Below are positions 24,359 to 37,426 of a stretch of 64,000 nucleotides of DNA, piece after piece. The notes beneath the pieces were generated by a model. It saw nothing but the letters and a program-made list of their open reading frames with translations, made no database searches and was not told the origin of the DNA. Positions within the stretch are counted from its first letter, which is position 1. Each line of letters opens with the position of its first letter. Source of the DNA: Sipunculus nudus (lineage: Eukaryota; Annelida; Sipuncula; Golfingiida; Sipunculidae); contig CM049314.1 in assembly GCA_026874595.1 (NCBI GenBank), forward strand, positions 39,736,045 to 39,800,044, written 5' to 3'. Position numbers and translations under genes: made by a program.

Positions 24359-24604
24359 GCCTGTTTATTCTTGCAGCCTTTCTCGGCTCCCTGGGAATCA
24401 TACAAACCAAGCGCTAGAAGGTTATTCGTTCTACATTTGCCTGTCACAATGGACCAGTACCAATACACTCCAGGGTCGGGAGAGCTCACCCGTCTGGTTA
24501 AGTCTTTGGCTAGGAGTCTTAGCGCAGACGGCGGTCAGAACGGAATGCGAACCAACAACCCTGCGGTCACGAGTCCAGCGCCCTTTACATTACGCCGCCA
24601 ACCT
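24359..24604 (-). repeat. tRNA-derived SINE, tandem copy 2
   Basis: Exact counterpart of 22,561-22,806, carried along by the 1,798-bp tandem duplication and not an independent insertion. Confidence 0.65.
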
Positions 24605-25127
24605 CCAAAATATATTCATGGTAACCTATATTCTGTGACCTACAGGCCAAAAACATAATTTTTAGCATCCAGACAATCATAAGGGACATGTATTGTATTC
24701 ATGAAGCTTATAATTTTCTGATAGCATTCGAGGAAGTCCGCGGCGAACGTCCTTGGAAACATGAGTTTTTTAATTGTGGCGTTTTATCTGAGATCTACAG
24801 GAAAAATGTCATATGAGCACCCTGAATGTAAGATAAGCACAAATCGTATTTGCAAGGCCTAAAATCTTCTAACAGAACATTCAGAATGTTCTGGGCAAGT
24901 GTCCTTGGAAACCTGACCTTCATTATGCGACCTAAGTGCAGAAAACTTAACAGTGAGCACCTAGCTAGTCATCCTGGGCACAAATTGTTTCAATTAGGCC
25001 TGTACTTCTAATGTAACATTCTCGGAAGTCCTGTGCAATTATCCTTGGAAACATAAAATTAGGTCACGCAGAAATGTATTCTGCGAGCTTTGAATGGGCT
25101 TTGCCTGTTACGTTTGAGAGGATTGTA

Positions 25128-25673
25128 ATATGTCCCCCACCCCTGACGAACAAAAGTTATAAATAGCCTCCCCGGCACAGCCTAATATGTCTTTGAGTAT
25201 TTTATTTTTTTATCTTTTAAATATTATGTCCCGTGTAATATGTCCCTCCTCCCCTGCCTAATAAGTGAATGATTTACCTGCACTCAACTACTAAATAAGT
25301 TTGGGGAGGTTAAAAAATCCCCCCTTCTCCGCCCTTTTGAAGTTTTGGAAATATGTGCCCTGGTCTAATAAATGAATATCTTCCACCCCTCCTCGGCCTT
25401 TTATGTTTTAGGAGGGTTGAAATATGTCCAACCAACCTTCCGGGGTTGGGAATATATACCCCTATGTAATAAACCGAATAGAAGCCCCAAGCATAATAAG
25501 TTTAGAAGGGTTGGTTTATCCCAATGCCTAATAAGTGACAAACGTAACATGTATTGGAGAGTTTGAATATGCCCCCGACCCTCCCTTAGCCTAATACGTG
25601 ACCAGCCTAATATGTATTGGGAGGGTTGGAATATATCCCCATCCTTTCTAGGGTTTGGGATATAAACCCTTAC
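25128..25673. repeat. GC-richer minisatellite, tandem copy 2
   Basis: Counterpart of 23,330-23,875. Related sequence (TAATAAATATGGG, GTGAGGGTTGGAATATG) continues to about 25,830 outside the duplication, showing that the minisatellite is older than the duplication. Confidence 0.7.
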
Positions 25674-25689
25674 CTTATAAATAGAAAAT

Positions 25690-25726
25690 TTCCCCCCTCC
25701 CCCCCCCCCCCCCGCCCTCCCCTTAA
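25690..25726. repeat. C-rich low-complexity run
   Basis: Poly-C with a few T, just after the tandem duplication. The strand asymmetry may mark a replication or sequencing trouble spot. Confidence 0.9.
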
Positions 25727-25829
25727 GTGGAAACTGTCCCGCAAGTCTAATAAATATGGGCGTGAGGGTTGGAATATGTAGGTCCCTGCCTGACCAATGT
25801 TATCACACAGCCTTCTTAGTTTGAGATGG

Positions 25830-28285
25830 TTGTTATATCTCTCCCCTCCCAAAATATCCTGTGCTGCTAGCATAAATATTGGTCACTTCTGGATTACTTT
25901 TGGTTCAGATTGAATTTGATAGTCTGTATCAATATCACAATCATCTTAGGGGCAAGTACATTGGAAATTTGTATGAACATCTTGGAGACCTTATACCGCG
26001 TTTCTGAGTCCCGATTTCTGACCTATTCTAAAAATAAGTTTTACCAGAAAGCCCCAAATAACTGTTGCAATTTGCTTATCATTCTTATACCCGGTGTCAC
26101 AGCCTTCAAACTTCATACAGAAGTTCTTTTTCTACTCGTTTGTTATATTCTGTATGTTTAACCACAACTAATACTAGAAGTGATATATATCACATACAAT
26201 TCTTGCCCAATATCATCTTGATAACAACAGCATTTGATTTCTGTGCAAAAACAACCTATTTAGAATCTACCTGAGCGTCAAGGCCAATTGGCCACTTGTT
26301 CGTGGGATTTACAAGTATGTTGATTCCTTTACATTTGTAAGTATGTTTCCATAATTTTGTTTTATATTTTGGTCAATATTTTGGGTTGTGTGAAAATTTT
26401 GGAGCGTTGTCAGTTTTCAGAAATCAGTTTTACGTTTCTTGGCAGTCATCAAAACAAAATAAACTATAATTCTGTTAGAATCTATTTATCTCAGTCTTTT
26501 CACATTGGCAGTTATACGTGGCATTTCGGGTGCAAGAGCATTCAACAACATAGATGTGTCTGTTAACATGCCTGGGCCTACCCTCAACTGACAACTCAAA
26601 CATCACCATCGTGATGTCCTCCTGAGCTTCAACTTATTCAGAGGATCTTGCATGAATTTTCACTTTACTATAGTCATATGATGTATTCGAATTATTTTCA
26701 TAGTAGACTGTTATTATATACAATTGTTATATCTATTATATTATGATCGCACCAGCAATGATGATTTTGTACCCATATTGTTTATCGAAAAAGACAGTTA
26801 CACTGTAAATCCGTACCCCCTAAATATGCGTCACATGTTTCTCCAAAAAAGTTTTGAATCAACTGTGTGCTGACATTTAGGGGGAAGGGGTTTCCTGGAA
26901 AATTCTAACCCTAGTAAACTTACTCAGGTAAGTGAGCCACGTAAACACAGTACCTGCTAAAACTTAGGATTAAATTTAACGACAGTCAATGAAAACCAGT
27001 CCATGTCAAAACTATTATCTTTTAAAAATATAAAAAAATATAATCTTTTATAACCGTGGATTTCAACGGATGTGTCAAGCTTTTAATTTTAAACAAGACA
27101 TTAAACTATACATGCTTATTTTCTGTTACATACACAATGTTTACTGCTTCTTCTGTATTATAAATGCCACCTGAATAATGATGGGCATATATCCCTTTAA
27201 GTTCGAAAACCCTACGACCATGACAAAAAATGTTAATAGTTGCTTGAATGATATGTGCCATGAGTATATTGTTTTCAGCTCAATAAAGTTCAAGTCCAAG
27301 TTAAAAAAGAGGTTATTTCAAGACCATGAGCGTCTTCTTGTGGTTATCTCTACCAAATATTTAGAAATAATTACCTTAATATGCTGATATAAGATATATC
27401 TGGAACGTTATATAAAACTGATCGGGTTGTCAGTATCTTAAGTCGATAGAGTAGAATCACAATGTCCACTTTGATACCGTAGTCGTTTAAATAGAATCAA
27501 TATTTCTGAATGGTTAATTGCAACAGTAAAGGGACAAAATGATTTGCAAGAATATGTGTATTAAATAATGCTATTTGTTGATTGTTTTTAATGCGTTAGC
27601 TTAGAGCAAAATTATTCCGGTAAGCATACTTACTATCTTCTAATCACCTGTTTTGACTGTGTCACTGCGTGTGAGTTAACACCTTCTGCTTGCCTTATGA
27701 AGACAGTGTGATTAGAGGTCGACCTTGCGACAACTCCGAAACCATAAGGAAATCATGACACAGAAACACAGAAAGACATCGGTTTTACGCTTGAAAAAAA
27801 AATATGTAAAGGTTGCGCAGTGAGGCCACCAGGTTCGTTTATTTTTGCCCTTTATCGCACTTGGTGAATGCTTACTTCCATTCGTGTTCAATATTACAAA
27901 AATGGCCTCAGACAATATATCAAAATATGCCATAATGGCTTGATGTGAACACTATGTATCATGTATTTCTAACATTTCTTTTATACGAATCGGTCCTTTA
28001 AAGACATGACTATGTTTTTATCTACATAAAAACACGAGATCAGGCCATTTGAACTATATACACTATAAAAGTTTAATCTATCTCTCCTAATTGATACGTA
28101 GTCAGTACACAGGCCTATTAGCACACGTGGCGTGTCCTGCAATGTATTAATATGCGTTAAAGATGCTCAGTCAAAACATCGAATAATTCTGAACGGAATG
28201 TTATTTGGAAAATGATTTAGAGCCAGTCCTATTCAGATATGATATTTTATGTCAGAGGGTTTAATGGAATTTGATAGCTTTAATA
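25830..28285. other. Intergenic, no gene seen
   Basis: AT-rich. Several open frames of 65-85 codons lack domains and paired splice sites. Nothing repeats noticeably. Confidence 0.4.
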
Positions 28286-28288
28286 ATA

Positions 28289-28313
28289 TATGTGTGTGTG
28301 TGTGTGTGTGTGT
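28289..28313. repeat. (TG)n microsatellite
   Basis: Dinucleotide run of about a dozen units. Confidence 0.95.
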
Positions 28314-28454
28314 GCGGAACATGTTAAGTGCATCTCCTACCCCATTGTTATTTCATATACAGAACAATGGCCACATGATCAGCAACATACAAAAAGGCAA
28401 ATAAACAATGTAGCTGTTTAAAATTTGTTTAAGATATTTACGTATAATGGAACA

Positions 28455-28735
28455 ATGTTTTTTAGACATTACATCAAAGGTAAATTATACGCCAAACAGT
28501 ATTAAATGATATATAATTATGGAATCAATTCAGCAGACATGACATAGAACAAATGTTCGCGAATGATACAAAAAATGTAAAAATTAATATTACAATATTT
28601 TAGATATTTACACTTTCAAATGGTAATGTGTTTTATACCTTTTAGATATTATGTCAAAGGTAAATAAAAACAGCAAACATAACTAATAATATACAATTAT
28701 GAAACCACTTCACCAGACATGACAACCAAAAAAAT
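28455..28735. repeat. Diverged tandem pair, period ~180 bp
   Basis: TTTAGACATTACATCAAAGG at 28,461 recurs as TTTAGATATTATGTCAAAGG at 28,641, followed in both by a CAAACA, an ATATANAATTATG and a CAGACATGACA in the same order and spacing. No coding potential. Confidence 0.7.
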
Positions 28736-28952
28736 GACTACAAATTAAACCATAAATGTTTAGATAATTTGACAACTTCGATTATCTTTTACGTTGTCTG
28801 GTCGGATATTCGTTATTAAAATCCCTCTACAAGCGATGCATTACTTTATAGGTTTTATTACAACCGAGCTGGAGCTATACAAGAAGAATTGAAATATGAT
28901 TCTTCGTGGCGCATTTGATGTATATTTGCTAATGTAAATAAAGGCTGGCTAT

Positions 28953-28953
<1 letters not shown>

Positions 28954-28999
<46 letters not shown>
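28954..28999. repeat. (CA)n(TA)n microsatellite
   Basis: CA run passing into a short TA run. Confidence 0.95.
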
Positions 29000-29696
29000 A
29001 GAAGTGCAGCGCAATAAAATATATGCCAAATACTACTGGCCGGTCGATGTTTTTCCTCATCGCTACAGCTGTTAAGTATTCCTGTAACACTGAAAATGTG
29101 AGCCAGAAGCAGCGTTAGGAACGAATCAATCAGAGCTAAGCTTCGTAACTGTGTGACGTTCTGCCTGAGGATACTGTGTTCTCTACGTGTGTCCTGTTTA
29201 CTGTGCGATCTATTTTAACTGTTCACTTGCCTGCCTGACAGTACTGCTTTGTGTGGTAAATAGTATGACGTCTTATCCATTTATATCCGATAGCTGTGCG
29301 TTAATACAGCTGGTAATATAAACACCTAACAAGAAATAAAATTCTAACACCTGCTCATGCAAACGCACTGAAGGTCAATACGTCGAATGCACTCCATGCT
29401 GCAGAAACTGAATTGTGAGGGGACATATTTTGGCAACGGAAGCCATATAGAGGGAGGACAACGTCCATAATATCAGCCAAGGGTTGTGCATTTTACTCTT
29501 TTAACTAAATTTTAAGTATACACATTTCAGGTTTTGTCTAGTTAATACGTCTGCTTGATCCATCTAAAACCTTTTATTTTTAAATGTTAAGAGAAAATAA
29601 TTTAAATAAATGTATATCTTTTACTTAAAAGAAATATACTCACATATGAATTGATATATTCAGTAACAATGGAAAAGGAAGTACAATTCTAAATTA
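29000..29696. other. Intergenic, no gene seen
   Basis: No open frame of note and no repeat recognised. Confidence 0.4.
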
Positions 29697-29736
29697 TAAT
29701 ATATATATATATATTAATTATATATATATATATATA

Positions 29737-29793
<57 letters not shown>
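29697..29793. repeat. (AT)n microsatellite, interrupted
   Basis: Long AT run with short TTAATT and TTTTTA breaks. It directly adjoins the 3' end of the Penelope-like fragment. Confidence 0.95.
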
Positions 29794-29798
<5 letters not shown>

Positions 29799-29829
29799 CA
29801 GTCCGCGAACTTAACTTATTCTCTAGGTT

Positions 29830-30835
29830 TCACATAACGGTCCGATTAGCCAAGAAGACTCTTCAAGTGTGCGTTATATGTGCTTCCAACAGGTTCTGCC
29901 TGCACAATGGATTAGGATGCGCCCGAGCGTGTCGGCCTTCTATTGGCTAATTGTTAGCGGGGAGAAACATTTTTGGGGCCTGCCTTTGCGTATTAATCAT
30001 GACCTATTATTTAATATTGAACCTTTCGCCTGGTTATTATGAGAACTTTTCCCAGAGGCATAGCTGGCAACGTTTTGTTTTGTTTGAGTATCAGTTGGCC
30101 TGTTTGAGGATTAATTTGTAGCTTAAAGGAGCTCTTATGCTTGTGTCACCGGTTTTTCTTTTAATCCGTATTACAAGCGCCTATGTATGCCTTAATGGCT
30201 TGTCGTGTATTAACGGTTGCTTAGTATACGATGTTTTTTTGTCAGACATCGACCATGCATGGGGTTATCGTCAGGGTTTCAGCAATTGCATTTACTCTTT
30301 TCTTTTCTCATAGCTTAGGACTGTCTGGTTATGTGAACTTATGGTACTACCAATATTGACCATACAACTGAAGCTCACCTTTAACGTTGTTCAGTTAAAT
30401 ATTGGATGAAGTATATGCCCCTTCTGGAAGTGTTTGTCCAAATGTAGCAAGAGTCTAAAGTCTTACCACCTTAGTTGAGACATGATTACTGAGAGGGGGT
30501 TATACCATATAATCTTTCCTTTCCGGTTGCGTTTGATCGGAGTCTACCTATAATGTAATTTGGTTCGTAGTGGTACCCTGCATTATTTAAAGCCTTTGGT
30601 ATTCTCGTGATGTTGCGTTGAATATGTTTGGTTGGGCGATGTTCTTGATAATCTGCGGTTCATGGAGTTTGGGGTGGATCGTATTATAGAAGGCGCGTGG
30701 TTGAAGGGTTTGTTCACGAACTGTATGGTGTTGTTTGGTTTTGTATATTGCATGTATGAATAGATAGCGAGACTGAGCGTAACGTCAAGGAAGTAGGTGA
30801 TCTTGCAGTACAAGTCAACCTTCACTGTTCGATGA
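29830..30835 (-). pseudogene. Penelope-like retroelement fragment (RT end to GIY-YIG region)
   Basis: Minus-strand readings, in order but in changing frames: KITYFLDVTLSL and PFNHAPSIIRSTPNSMNRRLS (30,830-30,640); KRNRKGKIIWYNP (about 30,520-30,490); DKHFQKGHILHPIFN and LKVSFSCMVNIGSTISSHNQ (about 30,445-30,330); a Cys-rich CNC...NPDDNPMHGRCLT (about 30,295-30,245); then NIVY-ATV and KAYIGACNT, which fits the GIY-YIG endonuclease start. This order (RT thumb, linker, Cys motif, GIY-YIG) is the one I associate with Penelope-like elements. At least one in-frame stop and several frameshifts make it dead. The RT catalytic core upstream of 30,835 is missing. Confidence 0.7.
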
Positions 30836-30839
30836 AGAA

Positions 30840-33685
30840 CATACCAGTTCCTTCCAACAACGAATAATTAACGAGACTGATGGTAAAAACAGAAAACCTG
30901 ATAAAGATAATGCGCTTGAAGGCAATTTATTCACATCAAGACCAACGCCTTACTGCCTGCAAGGGAAACGTTCTGTTTGAGGAGGACCTACTAAAATAAA
31001 ATCGAGATGTCCAGATAAAAAAGTCAAATGTAGTTTCCTCGACAACCTACGCTTGGATATATGACATGGCTAAATTTGTTCTACTATAGATGTAAGTTTG
31101 TTCCGTGTATTAATATGCATTGCAAATTAGCCAGACATTCTTTAAAAATATTAAGTTGTTAACATCTTCCTTCGCAGTGGTATAATTGTTTTACATCTTT
31201 CCTATTGCCAAGAGGCAGATCATGTCTGAATGGACGCATTCTTAAAATATTACATTATTGATTTTGTCGACAGGATGTATAACCTTGTTTCATCATTTAA
31301 CTAGCAATTCTTAATAACACTAGCATGAAAACTAAACAGTTAAGACTAGAATAATAGTAAAATAACATTAAAATAATGAATATTTGTTATTGAATATATA
31401 TATGACTTATAAATAGCAATTATTACAATTTGGTAATTTGACAATTATTGCCCTCTTGAGATATACCTTGCATTTGATAGTAGTTAATTCAAAAGTATCA
31501 TACGGTAGGTTTGGGGATATACCATGCACATTTTTTTAACCTTGATTATTAGTCGATAAGTATGCTGTTTATGTAAGATTTTGAGTTTATTTAAGTTAAA
31601 CAACCCTCATGTAAACTGTTAAAATCTTGATATTCAAACCTTGAAGCTCTTATTAACAGACGTGGAGGTGTTATAAAGAAACACACCTCGGACATATAGG
31701 TGTTACAAATATTTTAGGGGAAAACAAGGTATTATTTTCAGTCATTTAATTATTTATCCTTTTCATTGGCTGTTCAAATACATTTAGATCCGTTAACTGC
31801 TTTAAACAATGAAATCTTGTAAAAGCAATATTGATGTGCCATTCTTAAGAAATAAAGAGGGTACATAATTATTCAGCTATGTAAATATAGTGGAGATAGA
31901 CATGACAGCTGTTTACTTTTTGTTCCCATTGCCCATTGTTTAGATGTCTACGCCATAGAGCTTATCATAGAATGATAGAGCGCAATCTGTCTTGCAACTA
32001 AAAGGTGCATTTTTTATGTTTAGCGGAAGTGTGACCTATTGTTCACTGTATAGTATTTTCCAACATTCATCTGGGATGTGATACTTTGATGTACACAGGA
32101 ATATGTACTGTAATGTCTTTAAGGAAAACAGTTTTTTTAATGATCAAATTTGTTCAACAAAGTTCAACAAAATAATTATTTGTAACCATTCCAATCTTGT
32201 TCCATTTGACCTTTGTCTCTTGTCAAGTTTTATTACAATAAAGGTGATATATTAAATAAAGGGCATTAAAAAAGCGATATAAGGAGATCAATGCTTTATA
32301 GATACCAACACGACTACCCTTGTCGAATGGACTAAATACTGAAGCACATATGACTAACTGCTTCCTTTTGAGCCCATTTCCGCTGTGTGTATTTAAACTG
32401 AGATCACTATTAAAAGACGCAAAAGTAATTCTACAGATTTCATACATGATGTCAATGTGTTGCTTGTCGAACTGCATTATTACATTAAACAACTGATCAC
32501 TTATGTCTTAAGTTAATGTGGGTTAGATTTTCATTTCTGCATGCACAGCGATAAACCATTTCACAGTGGTCGATGAATATATCTTTTGACACATACAGTC
32601 TGATCGCTGGTACACGAGCCATGCATCAAGCATCAAATCGTTTCACTTTACTTATTTGTATATCTCGAGAAATCACCAGATCTGGCAGCCACACCTTCCA
32701 AGATGCTTGCTAATAATATACGTAGGTAAGGGTACATAAGTTGCATTGCGAAAATTGAGATGGTTCCCTCTACCACCAATTTCTTAAAAAAAGGTTTAAT
32801 TAAATTATACAGGTATAATACATATATGTCCCCTGTCCTCACATTACATTTATAAAGTTCCCAAAAATGTCCAAAACACATTTGGATAATACTTTAATAC
32901 TAAGAAAGTGCCAAAATAAACAACGGTCGGTGCTTCTGATAACCATCCAAGAATAAAAGATACATTATACATATGTTTTTTAAAACACCTTTCAGTAAAT
33001 AAATAAAGGCTTGACATATTTTAAAGCCATGTACATGTGACCATTAAAGGATAACTGAAGAGCGTGCTTTTATCATATATAGTTTGCATGGATGCTACCA
33101 ACTCGGATTTAACAGGGCATTTTTCGTATTATTCTCTCGTCCAATGACCGTTGTTGGACCCCGGAAAAGTTGGTTACCTCTACTTTGCTTTGTGGCAAAT
33201 ATTGTGTCTCCGCCTCTGTTCTGATTCCCACTGCTCTCTCCCAAAACAGCATTAATATCAGCAGTTATTCTTTATTCATGGACCTTTTATCCTACATTTT
33301 ACAAAATGCTGCCATTTGTTTGGTATTAATTTATAGGCTGCTAAGGACACTCGGGGTAACACATAAAAAGTAACCTTTTACTCCGCTTCTTTATATCTTG
33401 ATCCAGAGTAGTGAAAACATTATTATCACGTGCATTGTGTACGTTGCTATAACACAAAAATTACTTTAAAGTCTACGAATACCGAATATACTTTGGTGTT
33501 TCTAATGGAGAAAGACTGTACCCGTTCCGATTCAATTTTCTTCGTTGACCTTGAACATGACCTGAAAGGTTAAAATGTTGGATGGTATCCACCTTCCATT
33601 TCTGTTTGGTTGGTTGATCTGAAATGGATATCCCATATTAGCAATCAGTGTCCGTAAAACTAAAAATCGACCTTGGCTTGTCCAT
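30840..33685. other. Intergenic, no gene seen
   Basis: AT-rich. From about 33,530 the sequence turns into GACCTTGAACATGACC-type repeats often seen in molluscan intergenic DNA, leading into segment A. Open frames of up to about 90 codons have no recognisable content. Confidence 0.4.
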
Positions 33686-33871
33686 GTTTCAGTTTTACCT
33701 TGTAACCTTTGACCTTGAAATTCAAATTTTCAGGTGTCATTCACCAACACTTTTTTTCCTAATTCTATGACTGATTTTTCTAACATGGATGCCTGCTGTT
33801 AGCAAGTATATTCCCTCAACAGTGTAAAAAATAATTTTTGCTGGCCCATTATATAACCTTTTATATGGTTA

Positions 33872-34055
33872 ATGCGCTGAACTCGTGACCGCCAGGTTTT
33901 GTGCCTGTGTCCCGATACGACTGCTATCTGCGCATAAGTCTATATCACTAGTGTGCGCCCACTCCACCCAGGAGTGAATAGACGGCTGGCAATATGTAGA
34001 ACGAACAAGCCTTCGGAAACCGAGTTTGGCTGATTCATTCTATGCTCTCATTATG
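33872..34055 (+). repeat. SINE related to 22,561-22,806 (segment A copy)
   Basis: GCGCTGAACTCGTGACCGCC, then CTGCGCATAAGTCTATATCA, CACCCAGGAGTGAATAGACG and GCAATATGTAGAACGAACAA line up with the minus-strand SINE at 22.6 kb in the same order. The B box is degenerate here, so it is an old copy. Confidence 0.6.
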
Positions 34056-34764
34056 TCCATTACGTAGGGCTTAGTCTGAACAATGTGCTAAGTAGACAGT
34101 CATAATTATATGTTTAAATCAAGTTTTTAATTGTTCTGTCCAAAAGTGTCACAAGATGGCAAATTTGCTCTTTTGAAAAGCAAACATATCATTACCGGGA
34201 TAATGATAATTTGGTAATTGGAATGGGGTCAGGTTAATAGGTTAACTGGTAATGTTTAAATGATGGCACAGGTCAGCCCTACTAAATATTCACATTGTAC
34301 ATACAATTGAGATTAAAAGTATATGTTTTGGACTGTATATAAATATATTGTCTAGACAGCATTGGTTAACCTGCCATAAGGGGGAAATAGTTCACCTAAA
34401 CAGAAACAGAAATCACAAAATAAATATAATTGTTAAAATAAAACGAACAGATTGCAAAGAAGAGAATGGTTTATCTTGTTCACATCACGGACATTACCAA
34501 TTTCTTTTTCCTTGTGAGCTAAAGCATATTATGCATTTATTTGGTCCGTTATGTTATACATCGAATATGCATTATCTTATAAAAGGCTTTCGTGTCAGCC
34601 AAATGACTGACATATAAATAGCTTACTCAGGATAATAGACACATTACTTGTTATATGTATGGCAATCTAACCGAAGCAATCATACATGTGGTGCATGTAC
34701 ACAATAAAAATTCTCAAGCTTCACAGGTACACTCAGTAAAACCTGTAACTGATCAGAGGCTTCC

Positions 34765-34784
34765 TTTTTTTTTTTTTTTTTTTT
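34765..34784. repeat. poly-T run upstream of the HNMT-like gene
   Basis: A run of about 20 T, about 150 bases before the start codon. The segment B counterpart is much shorter, a quick difference between copies. Confidence 0.9.
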
Positions 34785-34937
34785 GCTGCTCTGTACAGCG
34801 GATCTGTTTGTAACTATGAATAATTTGGCTCCCATGTCTCTGCAGTTAACTCATACGCCTTCTGTGTGTAGGAGTGATTTCGAACGTGTCTGAATTTTGT
34901 CGGTCTTACGTTGTAATCATCTTTTTTAATATACCCA

Positions 34938-37395
34938 ATGGAAGATCACTTGCACTATGCGACGGCCCACAATGCATTTCAGAAGAACAGCAACCTCATA
35001 AAATGTACTCTAAGCTGGATTCGTCAAAACATGCCTGGAATTGTGAAGGAGATTTTGGATTCTGGAAGCATCAAAGGGAAAGGACAATTCCAAATCATAT
35101 CCATTGGCTCAGGCAAAGGTTCGTTTCAAACTACCTTACTGATTTTCTATAATTCCGTGACACTATTTCAGTGTAAGATTTTCTAAAATATTATTGAATA
35201 AAAATTACCTTGCTTGTATAATTAAAATGAAACACCCTCGAATTTATATCGAGTGTTTCATAGGTGTGCAAATTGTTTATATCATGAGACTTTTTTTCAT
35301 AATTATTTATAATCAGTACACTTCTAACAAAATAACCGCTGTAATTCTTTATCGCAGACTTCCTAATAAGTTAAAAAAAAAGATATATAGATAACTACAC
35401 TGACAGATTGTTTTGCATAATTTCGTATACTATCTCTAGTAATATGGCACTTAAATTCAATATAAAATTGCAGCTACCAATGAATTTCATCTTTCAGTGG
35501 CCTCTTTTCGTTATTGATTTATTTAGGGTATTGGTGAGAAATGTTTCTATCATAATTGCTTTTTAGGATTTCAAGACGCCGCAATATTGGACGAGGTGGT
35601 GAAGTTTCCGCTAAAGATCAAATACACCGCAGTAGATCCAAGTGGCGTCAGCATGAAACAATTTGAAAAGAATGTTGCCAATAACCCAAAATATGCCGAG
35701 GTAGAATTTGATCTCCGTGCAATGAAGGCTGAAGATTATTTGTCTAGCAAAGCCTCCAATAGAAAATTTCATCTGGTTCTCTTCATACACAGTTTGTATT
35801 ACTTCTACGAACGAATAGGGGAGGTGTTGAAAGATTTCTATAATTTGACAGACGAAGAAGGATGCATAGTCGCCCATACCTCTAAAAAAGGTAACCTCTC
35901 TCTGTCTCTCTGAATATAATAATAATAATCATCACATTCATCATAATTAGTCAAATCATCATAATAATTTATGGTAGAGCTGGCCTAGTGTACATATGGG
36001 TGAAAAGTTAAGGTTACAGTTGAAAAGTATGGCAAATAGAAAGAGGTTTTTATACATGTGCACGAGTGAAAAATCCTCCTGGGCCAAACAAATTTTAGAA
36101 GATATGTCTGAAATAAAATGTGCTATAGAAAATCACATATTGTCCTCCTTTGGCCATGTTTAGTTTGAGCAAGTCTGTACTTCAGTAGGTCAGAGGCCCT
36201 CATGGACACCAATGACACCTGTAAATTAAGAAAGAACAAGCATGTTTTTGTTGAGATATCGGGTGCGACAGAAAATCACCCATTTTGCTCTGGTGGCCAT
36301 ATTGGAATTCGACAGAGCTGTAATTTGATAGGGATAGTATACTCATAGGTACCAATCATCCCTATGAACGTGGGAAAGTATGTTAATCTTTAGTTATCGC
36401 GCACAAAAAAAAAAAAAAGAATCAGCGATTCGACTGTGGCGGCAATATTAGAATCTCGACAAATGTGTAATTCGATAGGTCTAGAACCCTCATATGTACC
36501 AATCATCCTGTGGATTTGGGAAAGGTGAAGTATGTTTTTGTTGAGTTAGCCTACGCGAAAGAAATCAGCGACTGGACTGTCGCGACTATATCGGAATTCC
36601 GAAAAGTCTGTAATTTAATAAGTTGTCATATGTACCAATCACCTCTGTAATATAGATAAGGCGGAAATAGTTTGTTTAGTTAATGCACGCAAAAGAAAAT
36701 CGGGAATTGGACTGTGGCGGCCATATTTAAATTCCTACAGGTCTGCTATTCAGTAGGTCTGGAGCCTTCATATGTACCAATCACCCCCGTGAATTTGGGA
36801 AGGCTGTAGTATGCTGTTTTGTGTTATCGGGCGAGAAAAAAGATCAGGGATTTGGCTGTGGTGACAATATTGGAATTCTGACAGATCTGAAAATCAGTAG
36901 GTCTGTAACCCTCATATGTAATAATCATCCCTGTGAATAAAGGAAAGCTGTTGTATGTTGTTGTTGAGTTATCGCCCGCGAAAGAAAGTGTCAGTGACGG
37001 AAATACGGAATTACGGAAGGACAGAAGTACGGAGGGACGGGAAGACGGAAGGATGGAGTGACGGAAGGACGGACTGACACGGTGATCACTAAAGGCACAG
37101 CTTGTAAAGCGGGGCCTTATTAATGATAAGTTGGTGTCTGTGTGTTTAAACGGACAATATACAGGAAAAAGTATGCGATTAAGGCAACCATTGTAGTCTT
37201 AGGGTTTCGCTGAACCAATGCAAACTATTTGCTGAATGGATGACTGAAATAAATATGTTATGTAATATTCCTCGGGATATGAGGGGAGTCTTATACAACA
37301 CTCAATAGTCTAAAGATTGTATATACGGTTTATATATTGATGGGATAGTATTTACTGACAAACCTAATCAACACAACATGTCTATAAGTTACTTC

Positions 37396-37426
<31 letters not shown>

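Larger units (their letters stand above)
22080..25673 (+). repeat. 1,798-bp tandem duplication, two copies
   Basis: Copy 1 is about 22,080-23,877 and copy 2 about 23,878-25,673. They join without a spacer, and open frames in each translate identically throughout, so I found no difference between copies by eye. The unit contains degenerate CCTTGGAAACNTGA-type repeats with GGTCACNGTGAC and TTCTGCGA, a minus-strand SINE, and a G/C-richer minisatellite. Such identity means a very recent duplication or an assembly artefact. Confidence 0.92.
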
